A stretch of DNA of 64,000 bases from Cyrtodaria siliqua (lineage: Eukaryota; Mollusca; Bivalvia; Adapedonta; Hiatellidae): positions 1 to 64,000 of the forward strand of contig JAWPHD010011525.1 in assembly GCA_037043455.1 (NCBI GenBank), in the 5' to 3' direction. A program made the translations under genes and the position numbers. Numbering within the stretch: position 1 is the stretch's first letter; the number at the start of each line of letters is the position of its first letter. The notes under the pieces are model-generated. The model saw nothing but the letters and a program-made list of their open reading frames with translations. It had not been told where the DNA came from and searched no databases. Shown piece by piece: positions 9,927 through 22,675 of the stretch.

Positions 9927-12900
9927 ATAATAACGAATGTGTCATACATCAAAGTTGTTACAATTTATTTAAGAAAAAAATCAGCCATAAACACGTTTTC
10001 ATTTTTATTGCGCCAATTTGCTCGTAACGTGCCTCTAACAAGTCGTTGTGTACGTTTATGACGTCAACGCTCTAAAGTCGTAAAATTTGGCAGGAGCTTT
10101 TAATAAAATAAACGTATACTATACTTTTGTACTACATTAACGTCTTATTATCTGTAAAATTTCAAAAAAATCTTATGATCATTTCAGACAAAGGATCACC
10201 TTTATCGGTATTTGTACAGACATTGGAAAGCGCAGACAAGCGAAAGGAAGAAAACACGGAGCGGTTTCCACAATGAGTCGGATCATCGCCATTTTTTTTA
10301 GGTATTAAAGGTGTGAAGTACCTCATCGTCGTGACAGGGTGGACCAAGTGTGGGGAACACTCACCGAGGGAGAATGACACTTGCAACAAATTTAATAACA
10401 ACAAATATGAAATTATTTAAAAATGAGAAATATAAATGATAATAAGATGATGAAAGCAGTAACATTAAATTATTAAATAAAGTTCCGTGATGGTATATAT
10501 GGATCCGCGCGTCTTCTAAAAAGCTAGCTTTCCCAATCGACACTAACTTTTCAAAGTTGGAAAAAGCTCAAGGTAAATATCTTAGTATATTTACTCTCTG
10601 CATAGGCTGATTATATCAATGAACACAGTCACTCCGGTACAGTTTTGTTACCGAAAACACAAATATCTATACCGCGATTACGCGATTATAATATTAGTGC
10701 CATTCCTATGCGTCCTACGACGTCGTTCTATATTTCGATGGCGATCCTTCCTTCCGAAGACGATGATGTCCGGCTCGGATTGGCGGTGAGGTATCCAGGC
10801 CATGGCTAGTGCCGTACCGTCATCACAGCGATACTGCCTGGTCTTGGCGCCTATACAGTAAATGACCTGGTTCCTGCGTCCTATGATGGCATCCAAACCA
10901 ACGACCATGTAGTATGCAAGCTCTACGTCCTACTCACACCTGGGGCACGACGGCTACAAAATATATACTCAGTCTCATAAGAATGTATCATCATACAACT
11001 ACAGCTTATCCCTAATGTATCAGCGTGCTTTATCGATTGCAAAAGCAATCGCTATTCACCATGAACAATTTCTAGTCTAAAATGTTCAAATCAATATTTA
11101 TAAAGTGACAAATTTCAACCTTATACACAATTAAATTGTGACCAACGTTAACAGGTATAGACGAAATGAATGACTGTATGACAATGAATGAATAAATATA
11201 TGAAATAGTGTACAAGTGTTGTACACTTCCCGTTAACACATTATCAGGTTTTAATGGTAAATAAATGTGGGACATGTGGCATAATCATAACACGATTATC
11301 AACCTAACACTCAATATAAAATATATTAATAATAACAGCCTATAAAACAACGTTATGGCAATATGATACATGAAATAAATACCTATAAAGGTGATCCTTT
11401 GGGAGTAACAAACACAATTAAGAGAATAAAGTAGCAGACTCGGTTTTATTGAGTCTGTTCATGAGAAGTAATGTAAGAAGCAACACCTCTCATGCGCCCT
11501 AGCACATGCTTAAGCTGTATTCTACCTCAAAAAACCTATACTGGGCTCGTTTGTCCCAAAGGAACAGTAAAAAATAACACTACTGATTCGTAGCATTTGG
11601 AGACCTTTTACAGCCGCCACACTGCACTAAACGAACGCTAATGTGAATGTTAATAAATACTGATAAAGGTGATCCTTTCTACTTCAAAAACACCTATACT
11701 TGGCTCGTGGTCGACGTTAAAACGAACTGAAAAATTACAATACAGATGAGTAACATCAGAAAGGATTGGCATTAAAAACACTACTCCCGACACTTCATAA
11801 TTAATGAAGTAATGACAGATAGAGACCTCCGAATCTCGATATAATCTAAATTATGTTTCCACAATTATGCAATACCTGCAACAATTTACCTATCAATCTG
11901 TATATAAGTAAAATACATCGGGGTTCAAAAATAGACGATTAAACCCCCTTGTTCTAACCAGATTTTCCAGCAGATTTCTTACGAAAAAATACAACAATCT
12001 ATGTTACAACTTTAACAATACTCCAAAAATCTACTGCCAAATTTAGGAGAAATAAAGATAATTTAAATAAACACTTACCACAAATCTGCCAATTGTACGG
12101 ACACAACTTTGCATCTAATAGCATGTTAGACCACCTGTGACATGGACAGACAGTCTTTACCCCAATATATAGGGACTCCCCTACTAGTCGTACGATAACT
12201 TAGCAAAGTCTGTTTCCCGTGAAAGTCATGCAACTGTCGTCAATGCGTGGCCTTGCCTGACTATTATGAAATAAACTTATACAAATAACAGGCCAATACT
12301 AGTGGCGATTAGTAAATTTAGCAACAATTCACAGTTTAAAATATTTTAACTTTCTTAATACTTGACGGATTTTAATGAAATACAAACCAAAATTGCTTAA
12401 TTTTCAATCACTAGAATGAAACTAATAAAATATAATTGATGTGATATACGCATCTACAAAACGTGATGTGCTTGGCAAAAATCTATATAAAATCCAATGC
12501 AAAAGTCATGGATAATGAGGCCCCAACGAAATGGTTAAAATATAATGAATACATATTCAGTCATTGTGTTACAATGGGGAAATCGTCTCAACATCACGTC
12601 GTGAGACGCAATTGAGAATTGTATTTGCAGTATGACAAATACATATATAACCCCCACAGATATACCCATACAAATACTGAGCACACATATGATGTAACGA
12701 ATAATCTTGACGGTTGTATAGATAATCATAATAATCGGTAATTGTTAATTCAGACGACTTTTTCTCACTTTGGTTTGGACTCATTGCGTCAGTGACACTG
12801 TAAATAAGTAGTGGTCTGTGTGACATTTTATTTGCTCCCGTTTAGCCCTAATCCGTCTGGTCTCTGAACAGAAGTACTGTTGTTTTGTGTCATTTTTTAT

Positions 12901-14290
12901 TCCCCCTTTAATCACAAATGTGCAAGGCATATAAAGAAATTATTTTACAAGTTACTGTATACCGCACGGGTGTTATTGATGCGAAATATATCTACAATAT
13001 TTGTATAGAAGTCTTGAGTTCTATATTTGTTATTTTATTTGAAGACCTCCATTTAACAAATATTTTTTTCCGTTTGCTTTACCTCGTCTGTAAGTCTCAA
13101 TATCATGGTTCATGCAATAACCTCATTATTTATCTTGAAGAGATCTTCAAATATTGTTATTCAACTAGTTGTTTACAGCCTCTGGTTTGACATCACGCTC
13201 TTCTTTTATTTCTATTGCTCAGAATAAAATAATAAGCAATAGTGTTCTGTTTGAATGCGATCCTAATATATAAGCAATATCAATTTCCTTTCGGCGTCAT
13301 ATTCATATAACATCTTCGGATAAGCACGCTTAGTACTGTTCTTGATGTTTTTTTAGCTTGTTCATTTTGTTCGTCGTCTGATGTCATTGTTATTCTGAGA
13401 ATGTTTTTTTCTGCTGTACTGTTCATGCTCATTTATAATTTCATCGTCAGGTGTTTATTCAGTTTCTACGTTTGATATGTAATATACTGGTTCATTTTTA
13501 TTTTCTTGTAAATTAATTTTCAATTCTGTTTCACCTCATTTTTCAGCTCTGTTTTTTGTTCTGTACTTCACCCTCAACAATTTCTATCCTCTTGACAAAT
13601 TTCTATCCTCTTGACTACTGTTGCAAGACAAGTTTTCCTTTAGCTCTAAAATCGTTTCTTTGATCATGATTGTTAAACGTTTCGTCTTTTGAGAGAACGT
13701 TGTTCTAGAGTGTTTTTATTGAATTCGTGAAGATTTCTGTCTGCTCTTTCCTCAGTGCTAATGACATCATTACTTTTTGTGTTTAGCATGTTCAGTTGCC
13801 TTAGAATATACTTTCTCCGTTTTGCTCAGGTCCAGTTTGAGTACCTCCTTTTTCGTTTTGATTTTAGACTTCTTTATGACCTTTCGTTTATATTTCTCTA
13901 TTTTCTATGCTTGGCGTTTTAGCCTTATGTTCAATGTATATCGCGGCTAATGTTCTGACTTGTATGTAGCAAATTAATACTTGACAACTCACTCTTTGTT
14001 TTGCATTATAACTTTCAAAGTTAACAGCGTGCCTTTAACTATCTGGCTAGTCTTTTATTCCGTCATTCTGAAAAATGCCCACATGAACGCAATGATAATA
14101 ACGATGAAATTGTAAAACACTGTTATTTAGGTGATTCATAAATAGTTCAAATGTATGTATTTTTTTTAGTAACTTGAAGCTTTGTTACATCCGCAACGAG
14201 CTTTTGACATACCTCATTACATTAACTTTCGATCAATATCTCCATCAAAACACACTGTCAGCTGTAGTCCCATGACACCTTATTACACCT
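9927..14290. other. Intergenic, AT-rich; no supported gene
   Basis: Only short, unsupported frames are present. One at 10678-10908 (minus, 76 codons, Arg-rich) lies in a GC-richer patch but has no recognisable domain. Two partial pieces of the hairpin short-repeat family lie at 10186-10215 (minus orientation) and 11640-11680. A diverged duplication (CCTATACTGGGCTCG at about 11535, CCTATACTTGGCTCG at about 11694) is also present. 12830-14280 is T-rich with nothing recognised. Confidence 0.6.
11384..11480 (+). repeat. Short hairpin repeat (copy 1)
   Basis: About 95 bp: AAAGGTGATCCTTTGG, then AACAAACACAATTAAGAG, then the hairpin 11435-11457 with stem CAGACTC/GAGTCTG and a 9-nt loop, then TTCATGAGAAG. 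Near-full copies recur at 32793-32885 and 41217-41347. It contains no coding sequence. Confidence 0.85.
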
Positions 14291-16545
14291 CTATCTTGTT
14301 AAAGATAACAGATACATATTCATTGCAAGAATGTTCCCTTTGTCACTACTGATAAATGTACCATGACACTTAGGACACACTGCCTTTAACAATGTACCTG
14401 TAAACGCCGTAACAAATGACACTGACCTACATAATGGGCATTTATAGTCGGCTTTCTGAAGACCTTTCAGAGATTGCATCAATGCAGCTGCTACGTCCGC
14501 TCCATATTTTTGGTAATATTCTTTTTCTTTTTCGGTTAGATCGTTTTCCGTCCAATAAACGTCGACAAATTCTAAATTAAGAACTGCCGCATTTTCTACT
14601 CTAAAGAAACCCATATCTGCCCAATTGTCTCCCAAGAATTCAACAAACGCAAACATTCGCTACTATAACTTGTCAGAACAACTGAATGGCCGACAGTTTT
14701 GGAATCGAAAAGAGATCGGTTTTCATTCATGTCTTTTTTTCTCAGAATACCTTTTGGATCTTTACGGTAGAAATCTGTAAAGTTATCCCATTGCTTATCG
14801 GTAAGCCAAAAACTTGCCACTACTGGGCGTTTCGCTGTAACCGCCTCCATAGCCACAATGACATCAACTGAGCGGCAATTCAAACGATATGCAGGACAAA
14901 TGCTCTGAAGCACAAGAAGTGGATTAGCTCCGTTATGTCCGTGTGTCATAATCATTTTGTGTCGCAATGTTTCAAAATCAGGATATCCTCCTTCCCTGCC
15001 AATAATTCGTTTCATGGCCAGATGAAGAACTGCGGCTGAAGAGTTTGCGTAACAAGTACTGCCTTTTTGTTCTCGTGCTTCAAATCTCTCTGTACTTTGG
15101 TTGATGTATACGTCGAGGTACACAGAGCCAAGTATATCTGACAACGAATCTTGGCAGCAAACCACATTTCTCGCTAAATTACAAGCATCATTCAGGATCG
15201 TTGGGTGATTGACTTGCAAAAATAACTTTGTTTCATTGTCAATAATATCGATTTTCCAGCCACGTTTTATGAAAATTGTCCTGGGCAGTAACTGTGTTGG
15301 AATTGCTGAGCTTAACTTAAACATAAGCTGGGCACCATTATCCCACCCCATTTCTGGAGAACTGTATAATCTCTGAGGTTCAATATTGGGAGACTGACTA
15401 ATAAAACAACTCACTACTGTGACGTCGGCGACTTTTAGCTCGTTAATAACGCGATCTATGCACCCATTATCTGTGGGTTCTCCATCTGAGAGGACAAATA
15501 AGAGCTTTTTGTCGGAAATGTATCTTGTTTCATTAAACAACTGCGTTGCCTTGTCAAGTGCTTTGAACAAAGGTGTTCTACCATAAATGAATGGTTTAAC
15601 AGTTTTCATCAACTCCTTAACTCTTTCAGAGGAAAGTTCTTTTTCACGAATACATCCATGAATTATTTTTGATGCTGTAGGAGCACTTACTATACATTCT
15701 GAATCAATCTGTTTCGATCCAATTCTTTTGTACCAAGAGCTTGGTATTAGGTCATTTTCTTGATATTGATATTCAAATTGTTTTACCTTTAATTGTTTGA
15801 TAACACATTTTGCTTTGACTACAACATCATTGATATCTTCTTTTGATGCACTTATTCCTGCCACATTTGCTGAAGATGCCACTGCCTTTTGCACTTTAAG
15901 AAATGCAGATCGACATACCTTTTTTGCCGATTTAACCAAACGACGTCCTTTTTTGCCTTTGCCTTTTACTTTATCTCTTTGATCGTGGACAAGATCCCGA
16001 CAAATCCGTGGTAGGCATTTGTTAACAAATATTTCGACGAATCTTGAATCAGTTTTAAGGTGTTCATTTATCCAGAAAGCCTCTGCGTATGATATTGCCT
16101 CTTTTATTACGTCTACCTCCGCCCATCTTCTCACATGATATGCTCCGTTGTCTTCTAAGATTGAGAACGTGTTTTCAATAATTTGGTCAAACGTTGGGCC
16201 ATCTTGATGAGTTCCAATTTGCATATCGTTAACTGTTCCTAAAACATCCAATATTCCACTTTTAAAAGGTGTACCAAAAGCAACAACAAACACGTGATTT
16301 TTCGCAGAGACATCATGTTTTACAAGACCATCAATAACTGAAAAGATAGACTGGATCCACTCTCCTCCTTCCTCGTTCACATCTACACTAGCATTCGCAC
16401 TCATGGAAACAGAGACGTCAACCAAAATACCAGTCAGGATCGACATAGTAGATAAACCTGCAACAATGGTTAATGAATTATTAAATAAACGAGAGCAAAG
16501 TCGAGTGGGCCCATCGCAACATATTCGCCAATTGTTAACACACAT
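14291..16545 (-). CDS. vWA domain + papain-like cysteine peptidase + zinc ribbon protein, one frameshift
   Basis: An unspliced reading frame of 649 codons (16545 down to 14596), then a shifted frame to 14291; read through, about 750 residues. A TerY/vWA-type MIDAS is seen: DVSVS (residues 43-47), Thr324 in YGRTPLF, and SDGEPTD (353-359). A basic, partly helical insert (about 150-310; GKGKKGRRLVKSAKK) splits the vWA fold. A papain-like peptidase follows: Gln493 and Cys498 in EQKGSTCYA, His620 in GHSVVLTSY, Asn636 in LLNSW. The frame breaks at LLNSW, and the other frame continues as GDNWADMGFFRV. The C-terminus has a zinc ribbon, CPLC...CPKC with 18 residues between the pairs. Met34 (MSILTGILVDVS), just before the vWA strand, is a better start than Met1. 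The break is a G run one base short, either real decay or an assembly error. No signal peptide is obvious. Function is unknown; a regulated, metal-dependent binding plus proteolysis role is inference. Confidence 0.8.
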
Positions 16546-16566
16546 ATATATATATATACAGCTCTC

Positions 16567-19500
16567 GAATCATTTTATTACCGAGTTTTACCGTTAATCT
16601 ACCGTTTCAAACCAGTTTGTCGTTCGTTTGTCGTTTAGGAACGCAAAACTACCATTAAACCGGGTTTTCAAACGTTTGAAGTGCGCATGCTCAGACTTTT
16701 CCCATTTCCAAACGCTCTGAAACTGGGGTTTCCAAACGCTCTGAAACGGGCGTTTCCAAACGCAGACTTTGAAAACGCCTTTTTGAGTTTTTATCCGTTA
16801 CTTTATTTTTGACCAATCAGAAATATATAGCATAATTAGATAAGTCTCATCCACGATCGATTATTTTAAGAGTATTTGATTGATACAGCAAATAAAACAG
16901 ACATTTATATTAATTACAAACAATAGTCTGATAGTTGAGGCATTAATATGTTAATTCCTATGTGCAAACCCCATGCATTCACCCACCATTTATATTCACG
17001 CCACCGTCGAGTTAATATATGCTTAACTAAATACATTGTTTAATTAGCCGGGATTTTCGATATGCAATAACTGTTTTACTGCCATAAACACCCGACATCG
17101 ACAATCACTAATTGTTTATTCCATAGCTAGCGTAGTGTGTACAATCACACTGCGATTTAACTACTCGATATCAGTAATTAGATATTTTCACAATATACAA
17201 TTAGTAACTGTATTTGTGCATGCTTTTTCCTATTTGTTCGTTCGTTGGTTTATTTCTATGTGTTTATTTGCAATCCTCCGCATGCGACGGAATGTATTTA
17301 TCTAAGATTTATATGATTTCAAAATCCCATATTTGAAGTGCGTAAATTCATCAAAAATAGCATTATGTATGTGAAACTACAAAACGTTGTTGTTATAAAT
17401 GTAATCATACTTTATTACATGCAATTGATAATAAATAAACATTATTTAACCCATTGAAATGTGCGTGTCCTTTGCACAGCTACATATTCGATCCGCAGAA
17501 TGAACTTTTCATAATATGTCGATTCGTTAAAATTGTGTTGTGTATTTATATTAATTTTATCATATGTTTTAAAGACATTTTCGGTATTCCATGCGCAGCT
17601 TCTTTGGGCGACTTCTCTTCTAAAACTATTGGATGGATTTTCCTACAAATTTACAGGAATGTTGCTTTTGATGTCTAGTTGTAATTTTTTATTTTTTTAT
17701 TTTTTTTATTGTCTTTATTTAAATAAAGGCCTATCATTAGATACATAAAATATGAATAATATAGCATTTTGTAAAAATTCCAACAAAATTAAAAAAAATA
17801 AGCATATTGGTACGGTTCCAAAAACCAATATTAAATCTCAATATGCATGGTGACCTATACATTTAATTGCATATATTGTCTAAATATATGTTCAAATAAG
17901 TGCCTAGGAAGTTTGAACAAATTCTGTTATTAGGAACATAACAAAAAAGGAAAATATACCATTTCTATATAATTTCATACAAAACTTGGCCTTTTAGCAT
18001 GGGGGTAGGGTTTCAAATGTTTTTGTAAACAAGCATGTGGACCTATCAGTTTTATTGCACATTTTGTTTTAATATATGTTTAACTATGTGCTTAGAAAGT
18101 TTAAACAAATTCTATTATTGGGAACATACAAAAACAAAAAGGAAATTGTATCATGATAGGCTAATTTGTGCATAAATTGTGGTAATGGTCTCAACAGATT
18201 TTGTAAAGAAATATAGGTTTTACATAAAGATGAGCTTTAAATGTTATTGTAATTAAATGTTCTTTACTTTAATACAATTTTAGCAGAATTGTGACCAATG
18301 AATAAATGATTAGACTTCAAAAATGTCTTATTTAGCTATTTCATGGACTTGTTCAACTTTTTGTACAGATTGACATGACGGTGGCATTACAAATTATTTT
18401 TTAAAATTTTAACAATCATGGTGACCTACCATTTTTTTTACCTTTTCTGTCTATATATATAACGGACTTACTGTACAAAAAGTTTAAAGAAAATCTGTTA
18501 TGCGTAAAAAAACTATAGAAAATGTCTTTAAAGGCCGGGGTCACACTATTAAAGCTGTGCACACTGAAAAATGGCTACTATCACTGACCACTCTAAGCTG
18601 TCTACAAGCAAAGCACCAGTGGTGATTTTTTTTAAAAATTTGAATAGACCTACCCCACTCATTTTGTTGAAACTTGGCATGAATGTTCTTGAATGTTTGA
18701 TGAATATTCCTTGTGAATTTGAAAGCACTGTAACATTTGTGAGAGTTATATCCAAAAAATCTTTTTTGAAAACTGTTGTAAAATTCAAATTTTCCACCAC
18801 TGGTGATTGACAGTTGATGAAATGTCATGACCTGTTTGCCAGCCAACTGGAGTTGAGATGCTAGAGATTTTCTTTCAGCTGACATATGGCGGGGAATAAA
18901 ACACTACTACAAATACTACATTGATTAGATGTACAAAACACTGACATCTTATGAAGTAACTTCATGAGGCATGACATTAAATAATATGAAAGTTATATTT
19001 TTTTTTCAAAAATATTATGTGTACAGAGATTATAAAATATCATATGCAAGTGTCTCTACTCAATTATTCCCATAAATGACCCATGCTGGGAACACTTTGT
19101 AAACTTGGGGACCATTGCCTGACCATTTCTAAGAAAAAAGAGTATGATAATGGACCTTTGGAAACGGCCGAATACGTAAAACAGACGTTGGCATTATATA
19201 TCCCTTCTATGTCATACATAACTCCGGAAGCATTTGTCATTCCAGGTGCCCTAATTTTCTGTTTTTAATCCACAGTTTCTTGTTCTAGGAGCTACATATA
19301 TTATGTATTTGATATTGAGGTTATCCTTTAAATTAATGTCTCAAGTTGCTTTTCTGAAACTGCAAGTGTATTTTTTTTGTTCCTCGACAATGCAAACAAT
19401 GCTTATATATTAACAAAAATTAAAACAGATACCAGAAATAATTTTGAAACTTAATTAATAGTTTATTGCCTGGACAAACCCTGGTGAACACTTTATAAAT

Positions 19501-20578
19501 GTATACAAAAGAAATTCTATAAAATTTGAGTTATTTGTGGAAGTTGTGATTATTTGTTTTATTGGAGTTAAATAGGGACACACTCCAAAGTGATAGGTAA
19601 TAGATAATTGCCTAGAATGAGTATCTCTTCATTTCATCTTTATCTCTGGTTTACATAATTCACCACACTGAAGTTTATTGCTCTACCATACCACATGTGT
19701 TTATGTTTACAAACAGCACAAACTGACCAGTGGATAAGCCACTCCTACTGTGCCTAATTTGCTTAATGGCCTACAGTACGGTTATTGAAGATTTTGAGAT
19801 CCGGTCTTTAACTTAATTTGTTGTAATTGGTTTGTAGTACATCGCTACATGCATGCTGTATAAGCACAATAAAAGCAGTATATCTGCAAAAATTATGTAT
19901 ACCATGTAAATATTACGTTTGATTTGCATTAACTCGATACGGAAAACCCGATCGTGATCACAATACAATACAATACAATCATGTGTAATTGTTTAACCAC
20001 TTAATATGTATAGTCAACTCAAGTACTAATCCTCCGCCATTCAGCGTGTCAGTTATTACGATGACACAATTATACACACACGCAATAAGAGCGCAATTCA
20101 GTTCAAGCGTCGTGGCTGTTCATTCAATCCACTTAAAGCAAGGTACCCAGTGTTAATCCCATTGATGCAAAAACGCTAAATATACATGTATCATGTAACT
20201 CATTATTTATACAACACCATGTATAGCTTAAAAAATCATCTCTATTTTAATTAAATAGTATGCGTATGCTACGAAATAATTATATAGATTATTTATTTAG
20301 CGCGTCGGAATGTTTTACTGGTCAAATGATCTGCATTTTCATTGGTGCATTCTGACTGGCAAAACTAAATATTAGCAATCTGATTGGCTAAACTTACAAA
20401 CGCAAAAACTCGATATGAGACAAACCAGTTTTCAGCAGAGAAACGTTTATCAACGTTTTCCTTCAATTTTGATTGGCTGATCTCCAGAAAATCAGTTATA
20501 CGCGTTTATTCAGTGACGCGTTTCAAGTTCGTTTAGCTACCGTTTGAAACTAGTTTGTGCTTGGTTATAAAACGGTTC
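16567..20578. mobile_element. 4.0 kb DNA transposon, copy 1 (most complete), no transposase seen
   Basis: The left end reads GAATCATTTTATTACCGAG and the right end, read inward, GAACCGTTTTATAACCAAG, so they form terminal inverted repeats of about 19 bp. Behind them are palindromic subterminal repeats (TTTCCAAACGC, GCTCTGAAAC, ACCGTTTGAAAC), the kind of sites a transposase binds. The left 0.65 kb recurs inverted at 63300-63996, and both end regions recur at 24915-33560. No transposase motif was found; small frames at 18541-18885 and 19083-19268 have no recognised domain. Flanks TACAGCTCTC and TATAGCTGTG could be a decayed target duplication. Superfamily not assigned. Confidence 0.75.
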
Positions 20579-20684
20579 TATAGCTGTGCTTAAGAAGTAC
20601 CAAGATATAGGGTATTTTTCGTTTTAAGACCTTTACAATGGGGTGTGAAAAGATTGTGGGGCAAAATAAATAAATATATATGTA

Positions 20685-21491
20685 AAGAGAAGGTACAACT
20701 TTTCTAGCTTGTAATAATATCAGGGCTTTCTTTGCACAACGACCCTATTGATAATTATAATTTGTGGACTTGTGCTGATGTTTGTAGAGCCTTATCTTTT
20801 CTTCTCGATAACATCTTTATAAGGTTGGTATTCCCATGGGTACTAGCTGTGCGCCACTTCTTGCAGATTTGTTTTAGTTCTGCATTGAAAGATATTTTAG
20901 ATAAAGCCAACAGAAGCAGTATATCTCGATCTTCATCTCTCGATTTCTAATTATTCGATACATACTAAAATCTATGATAAGATAGATGACTTCAATGTTA
21001 ACATCGTTAACTATCCACACCTTGAGTGGGATGTACCTCGTGCTACATCATACGGGGTGTATATCTCCCAGCTCATTCGATTTGCTAGAGCTTGTTATGG
21101 TGTTATAAACTTCTTCAGCAGGGTTTTCGTTATCACAAGCTACGTAGATCTTTCTCAAGATTCTACCGCAGCAACGAGGGCCATAAAACAAGTACAACAC
21201 CAACCATAAAACACTTGCAACTAGGAATATCACAACCCTTATTTTATGGAGATGTGGTCTATAACCTTCGAAAGTTAAAGGGGTTTGACGGGTTTCCTGA
21301 CCGCTTAACAATTTAATCAGGAAGTTCGTCAGAAAAGGATTCGACCCTTTAGTCGCACTGCATGTTTAGTGATTGACCCCTCTACAGTCAGTCATTACGC
21401 TTCACTTTTCCCTTGTGCGATGACTGGACAACCTCTTGGGACTCTATGATTGCTCCTATTGAAACCCCGACTAAGTGAGGTTTGTGCATGA
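20685..21491 (+). mobile_element. Family B retroelement fragment with internal deletions
   Basis: Starts in the RT gene (LACNNIRAFF-like region) and carries VCRALSFLLDNIF, a broken GIPMGT...CAP segment, then the KIYDK..DFN, YPHLEWDVPRATSYGVY and GFRYHKLRRSFS regions in shifting frames, ending in about 70 bp of 3' UTR. The YLDD segment is deleted (near 20880-20910). Many frame breaks; inactive. It is joined directly to a family A 3' UTR at about 21491. Confidence 0.75.
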
Positions 21492-22345
21492 GCTGCCTTG
21501 TTGGTTAGAGATTAGATCATGGCGGGGATTTCTTTATTTACACTGTCCTGTTTTAATGGGATGACAGTGGGGTAAGTGTGAGGTTTGGTTGTTCCAAGAA
21601 CCGGTTTAAATTCCCAGTGGCCTACCTTGCCACTGACCGTTCCAATGCGGTAACCCTATTGTCAATATGATATATAGGGTCCTATAGAAACCACAGCGTC
21701 CGAACGCAATGGCATCGTAGGTCCGCACTGTACTGCAAACAAGGACTTGAAACTACATTGAAAGAGATTAAAAACAACAGAAAGGGTGGTGAAGACAGGG
21801 TTACCGACTTGGAACGGTCAGTAGGCAATAAGGCATGGCTAGCTTGAATCGATTTTATATGCGCACAATCCTCGCTATTATCCTGTCTTCAACGCCCAAA
21901 TAGACAAGACAGTGTAAACAAAACTACCTCTCATCAAAAGACATTCTCTAACAACAAAGTCCACATCCAGAGAAACTAACTAAAGATACACATACAAAAA
22001 AATAAACATCTCAGGATGTATCAAGAATCGTACTGAACAACCATATTAGTTGCAGCTAAAGAGAAAACCAATCTAGGGTACGACCAGAAAACCCGAGGAA
22101 CGAAAGCTCATGCACCCACCTCCCTTAGTTGGGGTTTCAGTAGGTACAATCATAGAGTCCCAAGAGGAAGTCCAGTCATTGCACAAGCTAAACCCTTTTG
22201 TGTTTGTTATGTCGTTTGCTTTTACTATTACTTTTGCCTTCTTGTTTGTCTGTTTGCGTGTTTGTTTCTGTGTTTTGTGGTTGACTGTCCTCCTTGAATG
22301 CTACTTTCCCTTTCCGATCTTTTTATATTTCTTTATATTATTTTA
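21492..22345 (+). mobile_element. Family A 3' UTR interrupted by family B
   Basis: 21492-21661 matches family A 3' UTR from GCTGCCTTGTTGGTTAGAG to CCCTATTGTCAA. 22188-22345 resumes at ACCCTTTTGTGTTTGTTATG and runs to the family terminus CGATCTTTTTATATTTC. The gap is exactly filled by a minus-strand family B 3' end. Read together the two pieces form a collinear family A 3' UTR, so B landed in A. Confidence 0.8.
21662..22187 (-). mobile_element. Family B 3' end nested in family A
   Basis: About 525 bp of family B 3' UTR in minus orientation, nearly identical to 4733-5250, from the terminus (ATGATATATAGGGTCC, near 21666) to the segment TCCAGTCATTGCACAAG just after the coding end. It is 5'-truncated and contains no RT. 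Both borders fall inside a continuous family A UTR. Confidence 0.8.
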
Positions 22346-22675
22346 TGACGTCATGGCGTTACAATCATAAGGTTAACGTCATAAGAACAATTTAATCATT
22401 CTATTATTTATGCTTTGAAAAGTCAAGATACAAATTAAAATAACCATGCATCCAAGCAGTTTTATTTTATTATTATATATATAGGAAAAATAAAATGTCC
22501 AACAGGGAGTTTAGGATCCAAAAGTACACTGTGCCACTTCAAAAGTAGCAAAGATATAATTAAACCATGTAAATAATGAATGGTCGGTGGACAAATGACA
22601 ACTGGGGAGTTTATACCAGTTCAAGGATGCGCCAAACCTTACGACTCTTGAACTGTCATATACCCTATAGAAATG
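22346..22675. other. No gene; diverged relative of the family A/B 3' UTR core
   Basis: 22585-22670 (GGTCGGTGGACAAATGAC, GGGGAGTTTATACCAGTTC, AAGGATGCGCCAAACCTTAC) resembles family A's GGTCAGTGGCAAA, GGGGGTTTAAACCGGTTC and AGGGTGCACCAAACCTCAC in order and spacing. It suggests a third, older family. The rest is AT-rich with nothing recognised. Confidence 0.45.

Noticed and set aside
10678..10908. 76-residue Arg-rich minus-strand frame
   Set aside because: GC-richer patch but no motif, no neighbours and no repeat copy; cannot be told from chance.
18541..18885. 114-residue frame inside DNA transposon copy 1 as its transposase
   Set aside because: No DDE, zinc-finger or other transposase motif, overlapping frames on both strands, and far too short.
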